Source: Neurospora intermedia (Eukaryota > Ascomycota > Sordariomycetes > Sordariales > Sordariaceae). From it: a DNA stretch of 64,000 nucleotides. Below are positions 35,697 through 46,691 of this stretch, one piece after another. Made by a program: the position numbers and the translations under genes. The notes under the pieces were generated by a model. That model was given only the letters and a program-made list of their open reading frames with translations, did no database searches and was not told where the DNA came from. The stretch's first letter is position 1, and every line of letters starts with the position of its first letter. The stretch is from positions 806,001 to 870,000 of the forward strand of contig BTPP01000009.1 of NCBI GenBank assembly GCA_037102815.1, written 5' to 3'.

Positions 35697-37538
35697 ATGG
35701 ATGAGGACCAGGGTCCCTCCCACATCGCTCCTCATGCGATGCCAAAGAGGACCATCGGCGACCGAGTGACTGGCTTCACACGAACCCTCGCCCACACCTT
35801 TTTCACCAAGGAGGGATGGCTAGGTGACTACGACTATGGCTTTCTCTTCAGGCCCAACCTGCCCTTCATGAGAAAGATCAACAAGCCCGCCGTCTTCTTC
35901 GGCCTCAACGACAGGATGCCCGTCCTCCTCGCCCTTATCCTTGGTTTCCAGCATTCCCTCGCCATGTTGGCTGGCATCATCACTCCTCCCATCATTCTTG
36001 CTGGAGGAGGCGGTGCCAACTTCACCGCTGAACAATCGCAATACCTCGTTTCGAGCGCCCTCATTGTCTCTGGCCTGCTGTCTTGTATCCAAATAGCCCG
36101 ATTTCGCATCCTGAAGACGCCCTACTACATTGGAACGGGCCTAATCTCCGTCGTCGGCATCTCCTTCGCCATCATCCCCGTTGCCACCGGTACCTTCAAC
36201 CAGATGTACGCCAACGGCATGTGTCCCACCGCCGCAGACGGCACTCGCCTGCCCTGCCCCGACGGCTACGGAGCCATCCTCGGCACAGCTGCTGTCTGCG
36301 CCTTACTCGAAGTCCTGCTCTCCTTCCTGCCGCCCAAGTACATGCTGCGCATGTTTCCGCCCATCGTCACCGGCCCCACCGTCATGCTCATCGGCATCAG
36401 CCTCATCCAGTCCGGCTTCCAGAACTGGGCCGGCGGTTCTGGCTCTTGCGCGGCCGCCAACCCCCTTCCCGAGTACGTGGTGTGCCCCAACGTTGGCGCC
36501 CCTCACGCTCTCCCCTGGGGCTCGGCCGAGTACTTGGGTTTGGGCTTCCTCGTCTTCGTCACCATCATCTTTTGTGAGCGGTTCGGTTCCCCCATCATGA
36601 AATCCACGAGCGTCATTCTCGGTCTGCTCGTCGGCTGCATCGTCGCTGCTGCTTGCGGCTACTTTGACCGCTCCAGCATTGACGCCGCTCCTGTCGCCTC
36701 CTTTATGTGGGTACATACCTTCAAGCTCACGGTGTACGGTCCACTCGTGTTACCCTTGCTCGCCGTTTACCTTGTCTGCGCCTGCGAGGCCGTCGGTGAC
36801 ATCACTGCCACCTGCGATGTGTCCCGTCTGGAGGTTGAGGGTGAGATCTACGAGAGCCGTGTCCAGGGCGGTGTGTTGGCGGACGGAATCAACGGTATTC
36901 TCGCCGCTCTGTGCACCATCACGCCCATGACGACTTTCGCACAAAACAACGGTGTCATTGCCTTGACCCGATGTGCCAACCGAACCGCTGGTTTCTGCTG
37001 CTGCTTCTTCCTCATCATCATGGGCGTCTTCTCCAAATTCGCCGCCTCCCTCGTCGCTATCCCCTCCTCCGTCATCGGTGGAATGACCACCTTCCTCTTC
37101 ACCTCCGTTGCCGTCTCAGGTATCGCCATCATCGCCCGCGGCGTGCCTTTCAACCGCCGCAACCGCTTCGTCCTGACCGCCGGTCTGGCTCTCGGCTACG
37201 GCGCCACGCTCGTGCCCACCTACTTTGCCACCTTCTTCACCTACAAGGGCGACAACAAGTCGCTCCAGGGCTTCCTGGACGCCATCGAGCTCATCATGGA
37301 GACCGGCTTCGCCGTTACCGCACTGTTCACCATGTTCCTGAACTTGGTGATCCCTTATGAGTTTGAGGATATAGATGACCAGGCTGTCGAGGGCTTGCCT
37401 ACCGGCGTGGCGCTTTCCAAAGAGGGCGCGCCCGCGGGTATGGTGCCGGAAAAGGGAAGCTTTAGCGCCAGCGGGGTCGGTAGTGATGATATCAGACCGG
37501 TGGAGGGCGGACCGGGGAAAACGGTTAAGGAGGCCTGA
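35697..37538 (+). CDS. Uric acid/xanthine permease (UapA/UapC type)
   Basis: This is an intronless gene of 613 aa. It belongs to the nucleobase-ascorbate transporter (NAT/NCS2) family: a proton symporter that brings uric acid and xanthine into the cell as nitrogen sources. About 14 membrane segments are evident. Landmarks are the QH motif in GFQHSLAMLAG (about residue 82), the TPYYIG and FPPIVTGPTVMLIGISL segments, and the NAT signature Q416-N-N-G-V-I-A-L-T-R425 in the substrate-binding region. The N-terminal cytosolic part has GWLGDYDYGFLF, which matches the conserved N-terminal tail of fungal UapA. The start has a good context (GCAACC before, GATGAGG after). In Aspergillus such genes are under nitrogen and purine control; GATA-type sites were not mapped here. 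The RIP-altered transposon lies about 500 bp upstream. Confidence 0.95.
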   Translation: MDEDQGPSHIAPHAMPKRTIGDRVTGFTRTLAHTFFTKEGWLGDYDYGFLFRPNLPFMRKINKPAVFFGLNDRMPVLLALILGFQHSLAMLAGIITPPIILAGGGGANFTAEQSQYLVSSALIVSGLLSCIQIARFRILKTPYYIGTGLISVVGISFAIIPVATGTFNQMYANGMCPTAADGTRLPCPDGYGAILGTAAVCALLEVLLSFLPPKYMLRMFPPIVTGPTVMLIGISLIQSGFQNWAGGSGSCAAANPLPEYVVCPNVGAPHALPWGSAEYLGLGFLVFVTIIFCERFGSPIMKSTSVILGLLVGCIVAAACGYFDRSSIDAAPVASFMWVHTFKLTVYGPLVLPLLAVYLVCACEAVGDITATCDVSRLEVEGEIYESRVQGGVLADGINGILAALCTITPMTTFAQNNGVIALTRCANRTAGFCCCFFLIIMGVFSKFAASLVAIPSSVIGGMTTFLFTSVAVSGIAIIARGVPFNRRNRFVLTAGLALGYGATLVPTYFATFFTYKGDNKSLQGFLDAIELIMETGFAVTALFTMFLNLVIPYEFEDIDDQAVEGLPTGVALSKEGAPAGMVPEKGSFSASGVGSDDIRPVEGGPGKTVKEA

Positions 37539-38609
37539 AAGTGATTTGTTAGGTTTGTGGGTATGGGTTCGTGGCATGACAAAAAGGAGTTTCTCTAACA
37601 GGCCTTTTGTGGGTTGGCTGGGCTTGGGTTTTCTTGTCTTTTCTTTGATCTTTCAATGTCGCTGAAATATGCCATTTGAATGATCATTAATCCGGGATGG
37701 GATGGTTGGGTAGATTGTCTATGATGGAGATACCAATTAGGACGCCGACGCCGAAAAATATTGGTGTTTCGTCACTCCTGGACTTGGAACATAGCCAGGA
37801 TGATTTGTACGATGAATTTTTGGAAACGGCGGATGTGTTAATGCTGTACATGTATATAGTTGCACGGGAAGGGAAGCGTGACTTGCTCAACGCGGCAGTC
37901 ACGTATGAACATTGGAAGAGATCAATGACTAGAGCTCTATCATCGCTACCTTGCAAAGAGCCCAGCTTACTTACGTTCACTTTGCCTACTGTGGACTGAC
38001 GAACCTTCGGATCATGATGTGTCTGGTGCTTGCAACTTGCAAGCAATTCGGCAGCTACGACGGTTGCCATAAAACTTTCTTGGTGAGTTCCTACCTACCT
38101 CTACGGCTGCGAATAGATGTGCCGGCGGTGTGACGGTCAGATGCGGGGCCTCTTCACGATGCAAGGAATTCCCTTCCTTCCTCTTTGATGTTGGTTACCT
38201 TACCGTTAGAGTTACTGATCTGTAACGTGGAAAGAGGCCCCACCCTGGTTAGCCATGCCCATGCGGGAGGCCCACCGCTTTCGGTGTTGACAAACGACCT
38301 CGGAAGTGAATGACACTCCAAGTCCTTCCCCTTTAATTTTTATACCTAGGAAAGCAACACCCTGCCCATTCAACTTCTTCGCTAAAGAGTCCGTTCGATC
38401 GTGTTTGAAAAAAGTTCAAGGACCTCGTCAGTTTTCTTCTTGACGTTGCATACATGCTTTGGATCCTTTGGCAGATCGGCCCCAGCGACGGTCCTGATAC
38501 CGATTCGACATTTTCGTCGTGAAAACAATCTTACTGAAGTCGTCGAGAAACTTCGCCATACATACCCTTCTCTCCCCTCAGCCTACCATATCCGCTCGAT
38601 ATTGCCGAC
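37539..38609. other. Intergenic region
   Basis: This is the 3' flank of the permease gene and the promoter of the first C2H2 gene. No gene is supported. Sequence blocks shared with the second C2H2 gene's promoter lie at 38261-38315. Confidence 0.55.
38261..38315 (+). promoter_or_regulatory. Upstream blocks shared with the paralogous C2H2 gene
   Basis: ATGCGGGAGGCCCAC (38261-38275) and AGTGAATGACA (38305-38315) occur in the same order upstream of both C2H2 paralogues. The first block lies 349 bp before this gene's ATG, compared with 336 bp in the other. Conservation in otherwise dissimilar non-coding DNA suggests a kept regulatory site. The factor is unknown. Confidence 0.55.
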
Positions 38610-39537
38610 ATGACTATCTATCGCAAAGTTTTTAGGTGTGCAGACTGCACCTTGGGCTTCTACGATGAGGATGATCGCGACGACCACTGCGAGTGGGAGG
38701 ATCACTATCCTGGCACTGATGGTTATGGGTGCTACGTCTGCTCCTCAGCCTTCAGCAAGGAATCAAAGCTCTTAGAACATGCGAGGATTAAGGGTCACTC
38801 TCGCTACGAGTGTGATGATTGTGGACGCCTTTCTGTCAGCGAAGAGGCCCGTACCAAGCACGAAGTTGAGGCTCACTTCTTCTGCCGAGAATGTGATCGC
38901 TACTTCCAAAGCATCAACAACATCAAGCAGGTATGTATATGAAGACGGACGAACCCAGTACCTATCCAAGGGGTTATCAACCGAAGTCCATTAAGTCAAA
39001 CTCCAAATTCAGGATAACTGATATCACGCCACATAGCACCTCAACTCCCGCACCCATCGTGGCCAAGAAATCAAGTGTCCCTTCTGCCCCAACAGCTATA
39101 CCACCGCCACGGGTATGACACACCACCTGGAGAGCGGCAGTTGCCGGAACGCCCCCTCTTTGAACCGCGACTCCATCTACAAGTTCGTCCGGTCCAAGGA
39201 TCCCAGCGGGCTCATCTCCAAGAAGCTCATCGGCTGGGAGGGTACTGCCCAAAACACGTACAATTGCACCGATCGGGCCTGGAACGGATACCGGTGGGAG
39301 TGTTACTTGTGCCATAAGGGGTTTAACACCAGCCATGGTTTGAATCAGCATCTGAATTCGCCTGCTCATCAACAAAACCTCTACCATTGCCCCAACCGTT
39401 CATGTCGCCAGGACTTTAAGACGTTGGCTGCTATCATCAACCATCTCGAGAGCGAAAAGTGCGGTGCCATGCGGTTTGAGCAGGTGCAGAAAAACATCCA
39501 CGGCATGGTCAATGGTAACCGGCTGATTGGCTATTGA
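38610..39537 (+). CDS. Seven-finger C2H2-type zinc-finger protein, copy 1
   Basis: Exons 38610-38930 and 39037-39537 give 273 aa, with a GTATGT donor and a CATAG acceptor. Seven finger-like units can be read: CADC...H, CYVC...H, CDDC...H, CREC...HLNSRTH (split by the intron just before the first His), CPFC...HHLESGSC, CYLC...HLNSPAH and CPNRSC...HLESEKC. Two of them end in Cys in place of the last His. Between fingers 5 and 6 is a conserved linker (NAPSLNRDSIY, then KKLIGWEG). The same layout, length and first intron position occur in copy 2. I see no nuclear localisation signal or activation domain; binding to DNA, RNA or protein are all possible. Confidence 0.85.
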
Positions 39538-40239
39538 GTCTTTGGACCGGTGGCTACTGGAGCCGACTGCTGAGCAGTGGGCTGACTACGGCTTTGGAGA
39601 AGGGGAAAGCCTAATGTGCTTGAGAAGCGATGGACTCTCAAAGAGAAGAAAAGAAGAAGAAAAAAGAAAGAAAGGAAAGAAGCTGGGGAAGGTGTTTATA
39701 CCCGCTAGAGAGGGGAACAAAGGATATTTGACAACAACATCACATGAAGATGATGAGACGCTCAAACATCATGATCATACATCCGCATTTACCTACGGTA
39801 CTCCAATCGGACAACCCAGGACACTAAATCGCAAATCGCATTACAGGAATCTCACGTCAGCCTTTTGCTGTTGTTAATTTGCAGTACACATCTGCAGCTG
39901 TCGATGCGGGAGGCCCACAGTCCGATGTCAGTCAACCCCAACTGCAGGAGTGTTACCAGTGAATGACAGCTTCAAAACATGGCGTTGATCTGTCCCCGCA
40001 CAGTCTCCTACGCTTCCACTAAATTATGTTATTTTTTTAAAGACATCCCCCTTGCTCTTCTCTTTCCTGATCATCTGTCTCACCTAAATTGCCTTTTGGA
40101 ACTGAGCTCGCATCGACTGAATATCAAGAACAGGCCTGGGGCTAGAGAAGATCTGGACGCCACTCCCGTCCAGCTCGTTATCAACTACTGTCGACATCAA
40201 TAGCCATTTTCTCGGTATTTTACTCCAGCTGCCGTCATC
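39538..40239. other. Spacer between the two C2H2 genes
   Basis: This is the 3' flank of copy 1 (with an AAGAAGAAAAG-rich stretch at 39640-39685) and the promoter of copy 2. No gene is supported. Confidence 0.55.
39904..39968 (+). promoter_or_regulatory. Upstream blocks shared with C2H2 copy 1
   Basis: ATGCGGGAGGCCCAC (39904-39918) and AGTGAATGACA (39958-39968) repeat the two blocks found upstream of copy 1, in the same order, with the inter-block distance 10 bp longer. Confidence 0.55.
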
Positions 40240-41432
40240 ATGGTTTACCTCTGCCATACATGCAACCAGTTGTTCTACGATGAGGGTGATCTTGTTGAGC
40301 ATCTGGATGACTACGGCAACCATGAGTCTGCGAAGAGATACGCGAGGTACAGTTGCGATACTTGCCTCGCAGTCTTCAACAGCGCTGCTGCTCGCTGGCA
40401 GCACATGAACGTCAAACGTCATGTTGGCCATGAGTGCCATGTGTGTGGCAACCAGTGTCGCAGCGAGAAGGAGCTTATCGACCACGAGGTCGAGGACCAC
40501 AACTATTGCGCCCATTGCGACAAGTTGTTCCCAAACACCAACAACATCAAACAGGTAGGTAGTGCACCTTGATGTTTCGCTCAGCAAAGTGGCTCCCGAG
40601 GTCCCCAGTACTTTCCGTCCTAAAGAAGATATCTATCACCGAATCCCAGCTAGATAATGTCCCCCTCGCTCCCTCCCTCCCCTCCTTAGCTACCTCTAAC
40701 CCCTATTCTATCACAGCACCTCAACTCCCGCATCCACCGCGGCCAAAACATCGACTGTCCCTACTGTCGCAATCTTTTTACTACCGTAGCCGGCCTGACC
40801 ACCCACCTGGAGACGAACGGCTGCCGCAGCGCTCCGTCTCTGAACCGTGACACCATTTTCGAAATTGTCCGCCAAAGGGACCCGCGCAGCTTCATCTGCA
40901 AGAATTTCATCAGCTGGCACGGCGGCGAGTCGAAGCCGGACCGCTGGACATGCACGGACAGCGCCTGGAACGGCTTCGCCTGGGAGTGTGGCTTATGCTC
41001 TAGAATATTCATGACTAGGGCGGATTTGAATAAACATTTGAATTCGCCGGCTCGTGAGTTTGATTCTTTTATTTCTCTTCTTCGCTGTCTTACACCCTTT
41101 TTTTTTCCTCCCTATTTTTCTCGAACTTTTGTGGTCCTCAGGACGACCGCCCACAAAGGGACGAATGCCCGTGTCTACGGGAGCCGAAAAATTACGTTGA
41201 ACTTTTAAATATAAAGCAGTGAAGAGGATTCGCTAATCTAACCAACAATTATCTTTGAACAGACTACACCGTCCTTTACCACTGTCCAAACCGCAACTGC
41301 CCCTCTGAATTCAAGACGTTGGCTTCTATCATCAGCCACTTGGAGAGCGAGTCGTGCAACTTCATGCCGTTCGACACGGTGCAGAAGCGAATGAAGCAGG
41401 TGTTTACCAGTAGTCATATGCTTGAGTTTTGA
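40240..41432 (+). CDS. Seven-finger C2H2-type zinc-finger protein, copy 2
   Basis: Exons 40240-40554, 40717-41053 and 41263-41432 give 273 aa, the same length as copy 1. Fingers are CHTC, CDTC, CHVC, CAHC...HLNSRIH, CPYC...HLETNGC, CGLC...HLNSPAH and CPNRNC...HLESESC. Intron 1 is at the same codon boundary as in copy 1. Intron 2 (209 nt) is absent from copy 1 and splits the His codon of SPAH in finger 6; joining it restores a reading that aligns with copy 1. The linker has APSLNRDTIF and a W-rich stretch as in copy 1. Protein similarity is obvious, but the nucleotide sequences are well diverged, so the pair would now escape RIP. Function unknown. Confidence 0.85.
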
Positions 41433-42063
41433 GTTTTGATCAGATCATCTCAGGCCTGATCAGATTGGATCAGATGCCTAGTTGGTGCATGTGGTGTTCC
41501 TGTTCGTACTAATTCAGTTGCTGCTGCTGCTGTACATTGGTATGCTACTGATGCTGTTGCTGCTGCTAGTCTACCTTGATAGAGCTTCCGTTCTTTCCTC
41601 GAATCTCGGGGCCTAGACTGGGAGAGCAAGGGAGTAAGCGATCAAGGTGGATAGTATTGTGAGTGGTGTTCACAAAGGATATATCTATCTAAGCAGGGCT
41701 GTTATCATACCTCTTTTCTTGCATTACTTCGGTGGGTTTCTAATTATCTAGCATCAATGTTGGGCCATCTGAGGGCGGAAGGAAACTGCAGGCTGTTGAC
41801 GGTTGACGGAGTCAAGGAGCCACTGCTCTTTTCTAAACACCTTCTGTTACTTGATAGTTAAGACAAGACAATGCATAAGACCTTATAAGGTGTAAGAAAT
41901 TGGGGCTTAGATTTGCTTGGTTTACTTGCTGGTTGCCGTTAACTCTTGTTGCTGTAATACCTAACTAATATGAACGACAGTAATGACTATGTTTGTATTA
42001 TAGCTGAGGGCAAAATAATGGTGGTTATAGAACCGTTTTTTTAGTCAAATGGTAACAATTCAA
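41433..42063. other. Spacer with CTG-rich low-complexity DNA
   Basis: No gene is supported. CTG triplets recur at about 41519-41534 and 41553-41567. Confidence 0.5.
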
Positions 42064-42155
42064 GGGCAATTGGTCTAGGGGTATGATTTTCGCTTCGCAT
42101 TGTTCCACAGATGCGCTTCTGTGAAAGGTCACCGGTTCGAATCCGGTATTGTCCA
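42064..42155 (+). tRNA. tRNA-Ala (CGC) with an intron
   Basis: The acceptor GGGCAAT pairs with ATTGTCC, giving a G3-U70 wobble, the main alanine identity element, with A as discriminator. The anticodon stem TTCGC/GTGAA contains one wobble. The anticodon CGC is at 42096-42098. A 20-nt intron (42100-42119) sits one base after the anticodon, the standard eukaryotic position, and contains GCG, which could pair with the anticodon. The mature tRNA is 72 nt long. The T arm has GTTCGAATC. Parts of the D arm resemble tRNA-Pro, but the anticodon and G3-U70 favour Ala. Confidence 0.88.
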
Positions 42156-43086
42156 CTCTCTTTGATTTCCTTTTTTTTTCAGTCTTTTTTTTCTCTTTTG
42201 TTTCGTCTGACGGTATCAACGTCAACTTTATTTTGTTTTGTTTCCTTCTCTCTTCTTTTTTTTTTTTTTTTTTCTCGAGATGCATGGTAGAAACGTAAAC
42301 CTCATACTGTAAGAGAGTTGATGCTTTGATTCACAAAGGAAGGTTTTGGCGGTGGTTCCTTTTTCTCCCGAAGTTGGTGGCACTATAAAATAAGTCAACC
42401 ACACACCCACGGATAGAAGGAAGATGCGCAAAACATCACCGAGATGGTATCATGACGGTAGTAGGACCGGAACTGCACGGTGGGAATAAGTAAACTTAAG
42501 TGGTACGTGCACGAGACGATAGATACAGGTAATGTTAGTTTGAACAACTAGCTGCAGCGAAAGTGACAGTGCCAGACCCATATAGACAAAAAGATAATCC
42601 AAATACAGTCAGCTGCAAAGTAACGTTCATGGCTTGTTGGGAAGTAAGCCTCGACGCCGCGGTGTAGAGGCGATAGCTGACAGTTGGACGAATGGAGTGA
42701 ATCACTTGGAACAATGACAAGAAGATACTCGGTCGACCAGCCACTGCCACTTTTCATTGCACGTCCAGTATATAGTTCAATCGAATGAATCAAGACTGAT
42801 CAAAGCCCGGGAATGGATGGTAGAATATCGGCTGTTCGCCGGTGTCTTGATTGGTGTCTGCAGCAGCAGCAAAGTGAAGTCCTACACTAAAAAGCCAATC
42901 CAACCCCATTATTACCGAAATGTTTCTCCCAACGCCAAGCAATGCTGTAAATATCTTTTTCCGATCGCTCGTTCTTTGCTGCTCTCACCCGAGAGAGACG
43001 CTCCAATCCTCTTCCTTGTCGTCCTCCCAAACGACAGCCATCAAAAATCCCCCAATGACCCAATGACGCACGACACCGGGCAGTGT
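42156..43086. other. Spacer with a T tract
   Basis: A T tract at about 42251-42273 follows the tRNA and may serve as a terminator or be simple repeat. The rest is the 3' flank of the Prp17 gene. No gene is supported. Confidence 0.5.
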
Positions 43087-44794
43087 CTAATCCCACATCC
43101 TAATCTCACCCTTCGCTCCCGCCGTAAACACCTTACTCGTCTCCTGTTCCGACCACGCCACACAGTTGATCGCCCCCCCGCTCGTGTCCGCGTGAATTTT
43201 GTGGTACATCTTGCACGTCTTCCAGTCCCAGAAGCAGACGTATCCTCCGGTATCGCCCGAAGCGACGAATTGCCCGTCGGGACTGCAGACCAGCCCGATG
43301 CCGGAGCCGGCGGTGTTGTGGCCGCGCCAGGACTTCTTGCGGTTTTGGCGGAACTTGTCCGAGGCCGACGAGTAGGCGACGATGGAGTTGTCGGAGCATT
43401 GGTAGAGGACGTACTTGCCCGAGGGGTGCTGGGTGGATTTGGTGAGGGCGAACATGTCGGGTTCACTTGAGCAAATGTTAGTATGTGATTACTTCTGGTA
43501 AGGAGGGTGAGATTAGAGGCAGAGGAAAAATAGGTGCGTACCTGATGGTCTTGATCTCGACGGGAATTCCATACTCCCATACCCTCAACGAGCGGTCATC
43601 TGACGTCGACATGAACCGCCTGTTCTCGTCCACGAATTCAAGAGTGTTGATGGCGCCCAAGTGGTGATCGTACTCCTGCACTGGATCCGCTCCCGCACGA
43701 CTGTCGTACTGCACGATCCTGTTATCCGACAAGCCCGCCAAGAACTCGTGACCCTGATCCACCGACGGGTTGAACTTGATGACATGCGGTGTCTTGCCCG
43801 TGTTGAACCTGTTGACACACTGTCCCGTCTCTGTATCCCACAACTTGATCCATCTGTCGAACGAGCCCGAAAGGAACTTGGTGCCGTCCCTGTTAAACGA
43901 CAAGTCGGTAATAGCCTTCGAGTGGCCCGCATACGTCCGCAACAGCTCGCGATTGCGATAGACATCGAAGATCTTGATGGTGCTGTCTGTGCTGCCCGAC
44001 AGACCCAAGTGACTCGACTTGGGAAACAACTGCAACGCCGTGATCGGCTTGCCAGCATGGTGCCGCCAAGTATGCATGTGTTTCTTGGGGATAAAGTTCG
44101 TGACGCTCCCGACGTCCTTGGTGAGACTGATATCCAGATCCTGCGGAACATGCATGTATGTCCGGCCGAGATAATCGAATTCCTCGGTGCCATGAAACGT
44201 CGTCGTCTCCGCGCCCTGCTCTTCCACCTCTTTCCTCCGCGCCAGGTTCTTCGTCGGCGCCTTGACGACCGTCCCGCTCTCCACCACGTCTTCCTCTTCT
44301 TCCCCTTCTTCTTCCTCAACGATCTCATATTCCTCGTCACTTCCCAGCTCCTCTTCGTTCACCTCCTCATATTCCTGCTTCTTGTACCGCGCCCACGGCC
44401 CGACGTAGGCCCCATCGCCATCCGCAATCGTCGCGCTTCCTTTCCCCTCTCTCTGTTGCCTCAGCTTTGCAGCCGCCGCCTTCTTGGCGGTGCTCCCCAG
44501 TTGTTCGCGCGCGGGACCGCCGCCGCGCTCAATGGCACGGTGCTTGGAGCGGAAGGTGTGTTCGCTGATGTAGGTCTCGGCCGCGGTGCCGGTCAGGACG
44601 TTCTTCCTCTTGGTGCCAACTGCAGTGGAAGTCGAATCGGTATCGTCGCGAAAGGGGTTAGCGGGCCCGAGGCGCGGTCGGCTTAGATCCTCGCCTGTGT
44701 AGGGGACGACGGCATGGTCTGGTTCGGCGACTTGGCGGACGATGAGGGCGTCTTTGACTGACAGGTTTGCTGGGTACTCGTTGAAGTCGGCCAT
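43087..44794 (-). CDS. cdc40: Prp17/Cdc40 WD40 splicing factor
   Basis: Exons 43542-44794 and 43087-43465 on the minus strand give 543 aa. The intron has a GTACGC donor and an ACTAAC branch point; joining it gives KTISEPDMFALT at the boundary between two WD units. Prp17 acts in the spliceosome at the second catalytic step. The start is MADFNEYPANLSV. An Ala/Gln-rich then very acidic N-terminal region (about 165-200, with a run of Glu) precedes FHG and YLGRTYMHVPQDLD, which are diagnostic of this family. The WD40 propeller then fills about residues 250-543, with GSTDSTIKIFD, SGSFDRWIKLWDTETG, STSDDRSLRVWE and SGDTGGYVCFWD as clear strands and AGAKGEIRMWD at the C terminus. Residue numbers are approximate. 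Confidence 0.95.
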
Positions 44795-45994
44795 GGCTAT
44801 TTGGATTCTGTTGATTTCTGCTGCGGCTTGCTGAATTTGTGGTGATGGTATGCTCGCCAGCCGCACGCTTATGAACCTGAAATGGTTTCTTTTTGTTGTT
44901 TTTGTTGTTTTGGAGATGAAGATGGGATGCGACCCTCTTGGAGTTGTTGGCGGCAGGCGCATTGGTTGACGTCTGGAACAGTGGACCTCAAATTCAGAGT
45001 GGAGCTTCTGTGAGACACGTGTGCACGGGCCATATGCGAACCACCAACAGGGTTGCTGTCGCGGACCAAGCTTTGGAGCTGAGACCTGCTTGTGAGGGAG
45101 GGGCTGACAATGATCAGCGTTGAGCCAAGCTCTTGTGTTTTTGGCTTGTCTCTTTAATATGCAGTAGAAAGAGTGTTCAATGACCCAAATATTGGGTTCC
45201 GTCTTCGTAAAAAGACAACAGCTTGCTAAGAGAGTACATATTCCAACAGCGCGCCCAATGTCTATGGATCAAAAAGTTATGTTTCTGTTCTCCATGTGTG
45301 ACCTGCGTTGCCTTCTCTCGGTGTTGACATTTGACGAGACAGTAAGAGAGCATGATCTTCATGACGTAGCCCGTCCCATTTCATTACATACTTCATGAAG
45401 CAGCAAAATACAGTACGCGCTCTCTCCATCTCGTCCTTTGTGTACACCCAATTGGTATCGCTAAAGAGGTCGTAAACTCTTTTTGATCATTTCCTTTTCC
45501 CGTCTATCCAGCTGTCATGCCAACCGAGGCGCACAGCAAGGCAGTTGCCACCTTCCCGAAGACCGCCAGTCGCTTTTCCTCTTCATTATAGAAGCCAAAA
45601 CCATACAAGTCGTCCTCCTCTTCTCCCGCCATCCAATAATATAATCATTCCCGCCATTTCTTCATAGCTTCATGCCCTCCCATTCCATCTGTCAAAGTCG
45701 TCGTATGTTACGCTCATGAACCCTTCCCGTCCTTTTGCAAACATCCGTCGCCGAGGATCCTGCCTGCCTGCTTGCTTGCCTGTGGTTGTACTGTATATGA
45801 TTTTTATTTGTGTGTGTTTGAAGTACTGCGTACCAGTGTGCCCAGCACCGTTATGTACTTTTGAGAAAACGGCGGTGGTTAAGATGCGAGCACGAGCTCC
45901 GATGAGAGAGCTCCGCGTCCGATCCGAGGGACCTCGTGGCGGTATCGTTGTGAAACGAGAAGTCCAGTTCAACTTAGCGAGCGACGGCCATTTC
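44795..45994. other. Intergenic region between Prp17 and Erv14
   Basis: It holds the promoter and leader of Prp17 and the 3' flank of Erv14. No gene is supported. Confidence 0.55.
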
Positions 45995-46691
45995 CTAATG
46001 AGCCTCGTCCCGAATGAGGGCCACAATCATGCTGTACAAGTAGAAGAAGAACAGAATGAGATGGAAACCGAGCTTAGTGAAAGATTCCTAGAGAGCGCGC
46101 AGATCGGTTAGAAGCAGTTGCTTGAAGCTCCGCCACAGCGGACGCAACTGGTTTTATTGAGCTGATGACATACCTTCTTGTGGACATTAAGCTTGCGGAA
46201 GATCTCAGTGGCGTCCAGAAGATGGGCGTTGTCAACGATCCTGCACCACATGGTTAGTTATCCAATTCGCGCAAGCTGCGGATATTGTCATCCAAGCGGT
46301 TGTTGAAACTTACTTCTTGACGTTCCAGGCGAGAAGAGGCAGGTTGAGCACGAGAGGCAGCCAGTAGCCGTTGATAAGGAAGAGGAAGGTCAGGAAACCG
46401 TGGACGGCGACTTCGGGGATGATGTAGGTGTTGAGGCGGTTGCAGAGGTCAATAGGGTTAATGTAATCGCTGCAAGATGCCGTTAGCAACTGTCTGCTGG
46501 GAAAAGAGGCGCCAGCCACCAAGCGCGCAGGATGCCGAGTTCGGTGTACTCGTAGAAGCCTTTGAGAGGGGGGTAAGATGACCAACGTACCATTCCAGAT
46601 CGCTGTACATGATGGTGAAGAAGACTTGAAGGAAGAGGTTGACGGCGTTTATAAGCACCGCAAACAGGTATAGCCACGCCTCGCCCGACAT
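45995..46691 (-). CDS. erv14: Erv14/cornichon ER export receptor
   Basis: Four exons on the minus strand, 46591-46691, 46314-46469, 46174-46240 and 45995-46087, give 138 aa, the usual size for the family. Erv14 is a small ER membrane protein that loads transmembrane cargo into COPII vesicles. The joined protein shows [19 protein letters not shown], then [16 protein letters not shown], then [18 protein letters not shown]; the cornichon signature spans the first junction. Three membrane helices are evident. All three junctions keep frame and complete codons of conserved residues (Cys, Lys), so I am confident in the model. Confidence 0.96.

Noticed and set aside
43661-44686. 341-residue plus-strand frame
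   Set aside because: Antisense to Prp17; Arg/Leu-rich shadow.
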